Of a stretch of 64,000 bases of DNA, positions 11,549-22,800 are shown piece by piece. Within the stretch, counting starts at the first letter, position 1, and every line of letters starts with the position of its first letter. A program made the translations under genes and the position numbers. The stretch comes from Hirudo medicinalis. Taxonomy: Eukaryota > Annelida > Clitellata > Hirudinida > Hirudinidae. Location of the stretch: NCBI GenBank assembly GCA_011800805.1, contig MPNW01000047.1, positions 212,563 through 276,562 on the forward strand. The letters are read 5' to 3'. The notes below the pieces were generated by a model, which did not search any database, had not been told where the DNA came from, and worked only from the letters and a program-made list of their open reading frames with translations.

Positions 11549-13856
11549 TGCTTACGTATGACGCCTGCACTTCTTTTAAAATGCAAACGAATTGACTTGC
11601 AACAGTTTGTTGATACCGATCCCTGTTTTTGACAGGCAATCCGCGATCAATGTGGAACGATTCCTTCAGTAAAACGATCCAAAAGTATATGTGAAATTAA
11701 TCAATTTAAAAATCAATTATGGCAAATGTGCCTCAACAATTTCGAGTCGGTTTTACTAGGTGCGTCAGTACCCACGGAGAAATCAACACAAACAAAAATG
11801 GTCGCAACTCTTCTGATTGTACGAAAGGATGAGCTGGCATTTCCATCGTTTGAAATGTTCAAATAAGTTAGGTCAAACCCTACAGTGTTTTATATTGAAA
11901 TATTATTTTAAAATGTAATTACCAATTTTAAAGTTTTCATGATGTAACCGTTACATAAAAGCCAGAGAGGGCATGAGGTTTCGAAATATAACAGAAATAA
12001 AGAATTCTTGAATTTTTTATTTTAATAAAATTTAAGCTTACCCTATCACAATTATTACTATACTTTAATACATTTTAATTTTTTTTAATTAATACTTGAG
12101 ATAAGTCAAAGTCATTCCTAAGAAATTCTTTCTGAAGTAACATACCCTACAAGACGAGGTGGTATCTACCGGCACTTTTTCTCGATTTAAATCATTATTG
12201 TTCGACACCGATTTAACAAATTTCCTAATAATTGCCGAGTAAGAGAGCTTCTTACAATGTTCTGTCAACATTGCTTTTTTCTTTTTCTAACGCTAGATGC
12301 TGATTGTTTGTCTTCTGTTTTTTGCTGAGGCCGGACCGTATTAGTGGCTTAAGAATAACTCTTCGACCGGATAAATAAATAAATAATTTAAATTTGTCCG
12401 TCTAAAGCTTATCCCTCAAAATTTGTTATTAACACATTTTTCTTTGAATAATAACAATGATAATAATAAAAAACTAATAAGCCTCCCATACCTGACGGCA
12501 TACGCCTACATTGAAGTCCCCTTGGCCGATCCTTAGAGATGCTCCTCGCCTAGAGTATGGCCGTCGCCGTGCATCATCATTTAATCCGTGGGTTCTTTAG
12601 ATAATAACCAAACCGAGACAGTCTCGAAATGACCTAACTGATAAAAAAAAACAGTTGCTGATTCACCATTCACGAAAATAAAATGTCAGCGGACCAAAGG
12701 TCAGTGATCAAAGCGCTAGGGTTAATCGCTGGGAATACTGGTAGAAAGTCATAATATACCAAGTAACTCTTGGTGGTTGAGGAAAAGTTTCATACGAACC
12801 TTCGACGAAAAAAACCCAGAGATTATTTGACAAGTTAATTTTTCTTCCTAGCCTTCCGACATTGTTTGAACCCTCATCTCTCATCACAGATTGCTGATTA
12901 CTTTCCCTATGTTATTTACTGAGATAAGTCCAATTTAAGTTGAACTGAACGTCAGACATTTGAATCTAGATTTATGGTATATTCTTTATGAAAAATATAT
13001 CATGAAGTACAAAGTAACATTTGACAAATCTGTAAGATTTGATTATTGTCAATGCTTGTTACAACTTAAGTCAAATAATAAACACAATTTGTTTCGTGAA
13101 TTTTGTTACACAATTAGGCGACATCGCATAATTTAGAATCTATTGTAGAAAAAATAGTTATACGGGTTAGGTGATATCACACTATTATATGTAATTTGTA
13201 AAAAAATGCGTAATTAGGTCAACATGTAAAGATCTTTGAAGGAATGTTAAATTGCTTTATGATAAGAAGTGATAAAAGATCATTAAAATAAATTAAGATA
13301 ATATATTCACGACTAACTCGCTCAGCAGCTTCACGTTTTGCCAGCCATAAGCAGATTCAACATGGCGTTCGTTCGTCGGTGGTGGTGTTTGTGTACTTTT
13401 GCCCATTGCAAGTTTTGAGTTGTTTTGTTGAAGGAGAGACTTTATCATAATTATACTTATCTGGAGTTCCAACGAACAAATCCTAGTAAACGTGAAAGTT
13501 GATTTGACCGTTACAGACAAATAAACAGTAGGGACTGTTAGATTGGCCTTGATTGTTATAAAATTTGCATTTGCATATTTTTGTTCGATTTTGACTACGT
13601 TTAGAAGGTTGTGATATTTTATTAGTGTTTTTGAAGTTGTCGTTTGATTTGCATTGACATTCTAAAACTCTCAATGGAGGAATCGTAGTATACTCGCAGA
13701 ATTAATTTGATGGCCGATCAGAACAGAAAAATCTCACTTCAGTAAGATGCTCTTTATTGTATGGATAATGTGAAATGCTACTGAAATCTCATGGTGAGTG
13801 ATTAATATTTTAGAGAAGAAAGTTCAGCAGGAGGGGGTTTAAGCTCAAATCTGTTC
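11549..13856. other. Head-to-head intergenic region between RAD21 (-) and NCOA (+)
   Basis: About 2.3 kb that should hold the two divergent promoters and 5' UTRs. It is mostly AT-rich. A possible noncoding NCOA exon ends at a donor (CATG|GTGAGTG) at about 13795. A 5S-like fragment lies at 12481-12570. No clear TATA box or CpG island was seen next to RAD21. Confidence 0.45.
12481..12570 (-). ncRNA. Fragment resembling 5S rRNA (pseudogene or 5S-derived SINE head)
   Basis: Read on the minus strand, GACGGCCATACTC is followed about 75 bases later by GGTATGGGAGGC. These resemble the 5S rRNA start (ACGGCCATACC) and its intermediate element (GGATGGGAGACC) at the natural spacing, with weaker similarity between (AGCATCTCTAAGGATCGG). 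The 3' part of 5S (CCTGGGAATACC...) is missing in line, so it is not a functional gene. It may be the head of a 5S-derived SINE. Confidence 0.3.
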
Positions 13857-16800
13857 ATGGAGGGTTTGGCAGATTTTATTCAAACATCCTTATCTTGTGA
13901 CAAAAGATCTTCAACAGTCAAAGATGACCAATGCTCTGCCTTCGATGGCAGATTTGTAATTCCCAAGAGCAAAGTAACCATCAATTTTTGTTTAGCTTTA
14001 ATTGCATCAAAACTTTGTTTCTACATTATTTTTTGACTTAATATATAGTAATTTTCTAACCATTTTTGGTTTGAAACTTGGAGCTCAAAGGCTAATAATG
14101 TCATGACATGCCTCTTGAAACAGTACTTCACTTCTTAGAATTATGCCATTTTTGTGCTGTTGGTTTACAATGTTCAAGCTGATTTTGTTTCCATTTTGTC
14201 AACATTTAAAATTTCAAAATTTTTGCTCAAAATGATAATATTGCAAATGTGCTAGTGGCAGTTGAAAGCATGGATGTAGTACAGCAGAGAGAGGTATCCT
14301 CTAGCAAGCCCAGTCCTTCTTCATTGCTGAATCACAATGTCGTAGGTCCCCTTCTTTTGCAGGTCAGAATATATTTTCATTTTTTATGACTTATTTGTCT
14401 TATTGTGTCTTTAAGTATTTATGAATTTAAAAGTGAGTTGATTTTTGTTTTCTGCATTTATAATAGGTTTTTGCAAAGGTTGTTATATCAACATTGTTGC
14501 TGCTATTTTGAATATTGCTACTAATATTTGATTTTGTATCACCTTATGCTCTGGTTTAAATGTGAATGGAATGCACAGCATAGAAGCCATTGCATTGCAA
14601 TGTCACAAGCACCTTGGGTATATAAATGGTTGACAAAAAAGCACCTCCGATGCTTTGCGTGCTACATAAATGAAGTACATTTACATTTACATAATTAGTT
14701 CGTTAATAATTCAGAATAATAGGTAACCTCGAATAATCTAACACTTTAAGAGGAGTTCATTTCCACATAAGGCTGAAATAGTTATTCTGGTTATCGTAAA
14801 TGCTCAATTTTTATTTTTGTTTTTAAGTGTTCATTCCTGCAAATATTTGCAAATGTTCAGAATGACATGTTTCCATAACTGATCTCAAACACATCTTGTT
14901 TAGCATCTAGCTTGTGTTTTAGTCTTTACTTCCTCATTAAGTATTTCTATCTTTAACCATTTGGCTGGTCGTAAACTGACGCAGTTTTGTCACATCATTG
15001 TAATGGTATTGATTCATCTCAATGTTGGTGACAAATCGTCGGCATCTCTGAATGGTCGGTTTGTTTTCCAGGCCCTGGATGGATTTTTGCTGATCATCAG
15101 TTCGGACGGGATCGTCGAGTTTGTCTCGGACAACATATATCACTATCTTAGCTACTCTGTGGTTAGTGAAATGCTTTCAGCCTAGACTATATGTTTAAGG
15201 GATGTTTTAGTGTTACAGAAAGCTCGTCTTAATGTTCGCTCGAATGCTTTCACTCGACGGTCGCACTTAAATGCCAGCGACGACGCTCGTCGCCGCGAGG
15301 AACGACGTGCCGACCGAACGTTTCCGAGCACGTCGTCCCGAACGAAATGTTTTCTCGCGTCACTATAAAGATTCGAAGTCCACGAAGAACCTCTCTTTGT
15401 GCTGTGTGCTTATTGTAACAACGAGCTCTAGCTAGGTTGAATGAAGCCGGTCGGTGTTTTGCAGTGTTTCGCTCTGCGACGCCGAACGCGGTCGCATCGG
15501 CGCGTGTCGCCCGAGCGCCGCTTTAATGGTTTCATTTCGATCTTTGAAACATGGCGTACGATGTTGTAATTGGCATGTTTTAGTGATAATCTGGGTTTTT
15601 AACGAAATCATTGACAATGGAAATGTTTCCCTAATAGCTAATAATGTTTTGTCTAATAGCATTGAGAATTAATAATATGCCTTGTGAATTATTTTGATAA
15701 CACTTTATTATTAATAATTTCAATTATGGCATTTATGGATGCAATAATTGCATTATATTTTAGATTGATTAGGTTTCAAGAAATGAGATTTCTTGGTTTC
15801 TAAGACACTTTGGATTTTAAGTTACTTGTTTTTTGATGCAATGAGCAAAATAAGTTTAATTAATTAAAGGCAATTGTTTTAATAATAATCTAGCTGGTGT
15901 TTTATTGTCATTCAGGTTTTTGTTTTACTTAATTCTGTCAATATTTTTCTGCATAGCTTGCAAAACTAACAATGTTTTTTAGATTAAGTAATTTGCTTGC
16001 TTTCAGCCACTGTTTAAATGGGGATTGTGTGAGGATAATCTTGTTTTCATTCTTATCTTCCAAAGAAGCAAAGATTTTCATCCTTTGTTTTCTTGAGAGA
16101 TGTAGCAATATTTCATCACCTTATTGGCTGATTTTCTAAGGCATATTATTGTTATTGTTAAGTTTATTGAATAACCATGACTGATATATTTTGTTTGACA
16201 AGGTAATTCTATATAAGTGCTCATTATGCGAAATTCTTGCCAAATTACTAAAATAAATAATTAAAACTCTTCATTTATGGCCGTGTCGCTCGGTTTTCAG
16301 TTTCAAATGCATCTATCAATTAATCATCTATTTTGAACAGCCTCAGTTACATAACAAGTGTCATTTTGAATATTTCACAAATAAGTCAGCATCATAATTG
16401 AAGTAATAAAAAAAATAAAAAAATAATTTTCCAATTAAAATGTTGCAGTACTTGGTTGAGTGCCATTGAGATTTGTATGTGGTTAGAATGCAAGTGTTAA
16501 TATTTTTTAAAGACCTGGTATGTGCATGTTTTATTAATTATTCTATTAATTTTTAGTAATTATTCTGAACTTTGCTATCCAACTTGCCTATTGACTTCTT
16601 TTGTAATGTGGCCTAAGGTTTAATTGACTCTACAGGAGGACTTGATGGGCAAAAGCATCTACAGATTTCTTCATCCTTCCAGTCACCAGTTTTTTGGTAG
16701 CTGTCTTGAGTCGCTGGCAAGCAAAACACCTTTGGATATAATTAACAATAGGAACTTTTCCCATGAAGCAAAGTTCAGAATCAATACTGCTGGTTTGCAT

Positions 16801-19800
16801 ATAAAAAAAGTTGTTCTGACCAAATATTTTGAAATTGTAATTGTTTAATTTTTCATTATTTCCAGATGAATTCTCAAAAGATCTCGATGAATCTAATTTT
16901 CTCAGGACACGTCTCCAGTTCTTCCACCAGAAGAGCAGACGAATGAGCAGGGATTACGACCTTAGTCCCAGTTCTCCAGAAACAGGTAGGCATCCTCATA
17001 CTAAAGATCTTGTATGATTTTGGTTAATCTTTTTAATTGCTTATTTCCTGCTTTTTGCTTCAGAGAACCAATCGTACTTGGTCTGCATTGCTCAGAGGAT
17101 CGGACTTTCTACCAACGAAAGGAATGTCAACTCTGCTATAAACCTGGATCAGTGCCAGTTTACTACCAAGCAAGATCTTCAAGGAAAAATATTGAACTGT
17201 GATTCCAGGTTTGCAGATTTTCTTTTACTCGTTTAAAAGTTTTTCTGCATTAATTTTTGTTTTATTAGTTCGCTGAGAGCTTACCTCCAAAACGTGTCTG
17301 GGTTCATAACCATTCGAGACTTTGTCGGCAAGAATGTTCTCGAATTTTGTCATCCTTATGATAAAGATAGACTGAGACAACATCATGAGGAAGGTTCTGC
17401 TAAAATTGTTTTTGTGTGATATATATTTTAATTTGATGAATGCTAGTGAATGGTTAATAAATTTGTATTATATTAAAAACTTCTTTTTTAGTTGTGAAAA
17501 ATGGCACAAATATGAGTGGAGTGTACAGGTTTCAAATTCTGAAAGGAAAGTATGTCTTTGTCCAAACTAAAAGCAAGCTCTTCAAAAATCCAACAAATAA
17601 TAAGCCTGAATTCATCATGTCTACACACTCTATAGTCAGGTTTGTCAATCATCGTCAAATTTTATTTATTTTATGCACCAATCAAGAATCATGAAATTAA
17701 AGAACTGAAAAGTCATTCGATTTATAAAACTCTATGCACGATTCTGAGGGAAGTAGGTGACATTTTGGAAAGTTTTTGAACATTTTTTCCTTTCATGTTA
17801 TTTGAGGTCCCTCTGCAGTAATTGAGATGTTTTGTATGCCAATTGCAACTCTAGGTCTGAGTAGTAAATTTCAAATTCAATGTGTAGACTTGCCAGCATT
17901 CATTTTCAGAATGTGTGACTCAGATGCTGAATTGAAAGGCTCTGCAGAAAAGGGGTTGATGCAAGCCATTATTGGTCCCACCATGCCAAACCACAGGTTT
18001 TAACATAGACAATTTATTTTTTATTAGTTTCAAGTTGAGAAATAGAACTAAAGTTAAAGTTGGAGCTATTACGTTCTCAAAGAAATGGCACCGAGTAATT
18101 CTTTCTACGTTTCTTTTGCCATGTTCTGCATTTAAAAGATTTAACAACTCCCACAATTACAACATTCATGACATTTTAGCTAATTTAGATAATGACTTGG
18201 CAGAAAGAACAATATTACTTTAGGATTTAACCTAATTCTATCAGTTCACATTCGTTGTTATCATTTATCTCCATTGAAGATGCCTGGGTACACCAAGGTA
18301 TGCCCTAACAATTATCATTAGAATTTTGTGATCGAGGACTGTAAGATGCTTAATGTTGAAGCAATAATTAAAGAGATGATGGGTCTTTTGAGTGCCTTAA
18401 TGATGCCAACACTTAATGTAGCAAATAATAAAAAGTCCTGAATGTAACTTTTATTAATTGTTATTATTGTTGCAGTCACCGTTTTAGAAATATTATTTGA
18501 AATAGAAAGTACTTAAGATATTCAAAGAAATATAAAGTTGTTATTTGTTATTGCATTGGACCTAAAACATGTTTGACAATCTCATTGCAGAGAATCATTT
18601 TGGTTGAGCAGTTTGTCCAGTGGAGGTTCCTCGATGCCTTCATCATCACCAGCAGCAATGATGTGGAAGGATTCAAGTATTTTGCCAAACTCATCTTCGA
18701 TGCTGCTGCCTCCTCCTGACACGGTCGACCCAGAGCCAGGTTTGCAGTGGAGCCACGGTCATCTGCCTTTCTCAAGACCCTACAGTTCCACAACAGGTCC
18801 TCAGTTCAACAACAACGGCAGCAGGCCGCCATCGGTTGCATCCGATCAGTCCCCTCAGCATAAAAATTCTTTGAGCATTAAAAGGGCCTACAAGAGGAAG
18901 CGCAGTAGTCCTTCTTCTGATATTAGAAGCAAAAACATTTTTTACGAGGGCATGCAACAGGAAGATCTCATCATGACAAATAAGCTCAACAAGAAGCCAT
19001 CCTCTCTCTCTGTTTCAAATTTCTCACTGGAAAGCATGCATAGGAATAAATCTGGCAGCTGGGAATCTGCACAGTTGACCGGAGTTTTGCCTCCACTTCA
19101 AGCCCTTCAGCAGTTGCAGGTTTCATTTCCAGACAACTCTGTGCTCAAGCCAGAAGTATCTCTGTATAATTCTCCTATTATTCCTCACGACCACAACATG
19201 CTGACCGTATTTTCCCCATCTTCCGAGTCCTGCAAGTTCTTCCCACCGAGCAGGATTCCAGGCAACAAAGGCGAGGGGTTGAGGGCACTGTTGACTGCCA
19301 CCGACGAGGACGAGTTTAAAAACGATTACGAGATGACTCCCATTAAATCTCTCGCTTCCTCGTTGCTTCCCAGTTCCAACAATTCTCTTGAGAGGCACAA
19401 GGAGATTGCTAGTTGCTTTAACAGGAGTCCTCCTCAGGAACCCCAAAGTACCACCCAACTTGGGGAAAACCCTAATTCTCCAAAAGAGCCGCACAATTGC
19501 AAAAGAGGACAATCTCCGGGAAGGTAGGCGGCACTTCATTTCGCGTTGAAGGCAATTCATTAAAGTTAATTATAAGCTTAGAAAGCATTTCTTGTTGTTT
19601 TTCATTGTTCAGTCAAGTGAAGTCAATGATATCGTGTGCAAGTTGGCTCGGGAGGATGCGTTCCTGCGACAGTAAAAGCAGCAGTCGTTACGTGTTCGCA
19701 AACCCAGCTTGCACCACCACAAAGCGCCTCTGGGTGACAGCGCTATATAAATGGTCTATGAGTACCCCTGATGCTTATGCTTATGGTGCTATATAAATTC

Positions 19801-22800
19801 ACTACTTATTATTATCATCATCATCATTTTTGTTGTTGTTTCCAATTTCAACATGATCTCCATATCACCATCAAAGCAATTCATTGGCAGAATAAAGTTA
19901 AAACCAACTGATTGATGGTCGAGACTCTTATTTTGATGCAATGTGAATGGTTTTACGCTTGACCTTTGATGTAACACTCATTGCTAAGAGAGTTCAACTT
20001 TGAAATTGCCAAACAGTTGAAGAAAAAATTGAATGGATGTCCACTTAAATATATTAAAGTTGTGAGGATAAAGTATTCCTTAATCTCACCTACTCTTATT
20101 TTGCATCTTTTATTTTTGTGTTTTTATTTTGATTATTTCAATTCTAAATATTCTTTCTTTACCACATCATTCTCACATGCATTGCTATTGTAAACTTAAT
20201 TGTTTGAAATGAAGAACATTTCAATTTTAACATTTCCTTTGTAGTGAAATAAGTTTGTCATCAGTTAATGATGAAATATTAGTGATAAATGATAATAACA
20301 TCTGGATTAGAACATGTACTTGAATTGCAAGTGTAAGATTTGAAAGAGGGTAATGATTTAAAATGAAGTCTGGGAATTGTAATCATTTGTTTCTTTTCTG
20401 ATTTGAAGAAAGCTTTTGGAATACAACTACAACTACTAGCTTTGTCAACAGTTAGGATTAAAAAAGTGTGTTTTGTTTCTGCAAGATGTAATCTGCTGAT
20501 GAATCTACTCACTGGAGCCACAGATGATGAAGACGAAGACTCCTTGAAAGTGAACGAAAGCAAAACTAGAACGTCCATGCGCATTCTGGCCAAGTTGGAA
20601 ACTTTGCAGTCTCTTCCCGATACGAGCATGAGGTTACAGACGCAGAATGAGAAAAGTGAGGTTGAATCCACTAGTGAGAATAACACTCTACTCAAGGCAA
20701 GTCATGGTTAATGCCAATGGTTGAATGATTTTCTCGATTTATTGCTATCTTCCGAATCCAGGCTCTTTTAAAGTCAAACAACGAAGGAGACAGACCTACT
20801 AAGAAAGCGGACATTTTATCGAAACTGCTTTCCGATTCATCCGATGACGTCTTTATCCATCCTGCCACGGTAAGTGAGCTTATGTGGAGAAAATAAGAAC
20901 TGCTTCACTTCATTTTTTCATTCTAGTGTTGTTGCATGCACTTCAGTATAGTCTGCATTCAATTAAGTACAGTCTACAATGCTGATTGCAATGATTAATG
21001 ATAATGATAACCAATAATAAGCAATTTAGTGGTGCCACATGCATCAGAAGTGCTAATAATCAGAAGTGAGATTCTAAATCATCACTACTATTTAGTGAAC
21101 GATAGAAGCTTTTGCGAGCCGCTAGGATTTGAACTCCTGATGGAGCGGCACCAAGGCAAAAGCCTCGACCGCTCGGCTACAGCCTTACTTGTATAGATCT
21201 GTGCGAATAAGTCATGATATTTCTTTGTCATCTTCTGGAGACGAGATGTCAGGATTTGAATTTGAATTAAGAATGCAAATGTTTTATGAATTTATTGCTG
21301 TATTGGGCTAGTCCTGATGGCACCCAACAATTGTTTTAATTACAACTAAGTGCTTGTATTACTTACCAGTAGGCAAGCAAGCATTCCTTTAGCAATTACT
21401 CAGTTAACTAAGTATCCATTCAATCCAGTATTGTATGTATTCAATCCCGTATAAATGCATGGCTAAATCTCTTTCTATTTTTGATGTAATTTCTCTTATT
21501 TACCATATTTTATAAATTTCTCTATATTTTGTTTCTTTGTTAAATCTTCTGCACTGCCTATGATTACTTACACATCAATTTTATAAGGCCTAATTAAACT
21601 TAATATTTTACTACATTTGATTGATATGATGGCGATCTTTGTTACATCGGCCTACGTGTTGTCAGGAAATATCGTCCACCGTTGGAAATGATTCCGAGGG
21701 TGTAAAGCTTTTTCTCACCTCTTCCAACCAGTGTCAACCTGTTGAAATGAACATATCTCAAAAGCCCCTTGTCTTCAAGGACACCATATCAAGTTTGGTA
21801 AACATGGAGAATGCAGGCCCAATGATTGGTGGCAACATGAAGAGGAACATTAACTGCACTTCTACCATCCCTGCCATCACTTCTTCTCTGATGACTGCCC
21901 CCAACCCAATTCTCCTCAGACTTCTTTACTCTCTGTTGCTTCTTCCTCTTTATCCTTCTTGATCTCGTGTTCGAACGGCACCATCACCAGCAATTCATCC
22001 TTGACAGAAGGCACCGGTGAATACAACAAGAGGCCTGCAACAAATGGTAACTGCAAACTGTTGAAGGAGTTGCTATCAACTCAGCCAGCTCCACAGAATA
22101 TTGTCAATCCTTGTCGCATCAGTGCCCTCCCAATGGCTAGCCCTCAAACAATCACTCTCAAGAAATCTCACAACCTTGATCAGAGTCTCAAAGTCAGTGC
22201 TGAATCAACATGTTTGGAAGCACATAAAATGATGAGTTCTTTTGAGACTGGATCTCAGAATCTATCGAAGCAGCTCCTCCTTCAAGAGGAGAGCCAGGGG
22301 AATGACCTCAGTGGACTTCTGGATGATGGTGACTTCGATCTAGAGAGTATTTTGTCAACAATGGTGAGTTTAAATACATAACTGTTTGAGTGCAAAAGGT
22401 ACTTATTTTGTTTTGTATTTTTTTCCAGGCATCTTCATCATTTGAACTTCCCATATCAGAAGACATAGAGCCACTGATGATGAGCCAGATTGAACATGCT
22501 ATTATGACTGCTGATCTGTCCACCATTGAAATTGACCAACTCATCAACAACTCTGACTTCAAGGAGAGCATCAAACCAAAGTCAGACAGATTCCTTCACG
22601 ACCGAATTGCTATCACTGAGATACAGAATGAATTGATGAAGATTGGTGCTTCCAGATCAGAAAATCTCGTGAAAGCAAATAATTCAGAAATGCCCTTAGA
22701 AAGCCAAAGCAACGTCGTGCCCGCCGTCACTCCGCAGGTGAAAAATCAGAGCATGGACATGTGTGTCGCCAGGACGAGTTTGATGACGGTCGCGCACAAG

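Noticed and set aside
15432..15672. Open frames on both strands in the CpG-rich island
   Set aside because: Both strands are open because stop codons are rare in CpG-rich DNA; no domain and no splice links.
21108..21187. Functional tRNA gene on the minus strand
   Set aside because: A and B boxes are good but the acceptor stem does not pair and the anticodon arm is unclear, so it is called a SINE or pseudogene.
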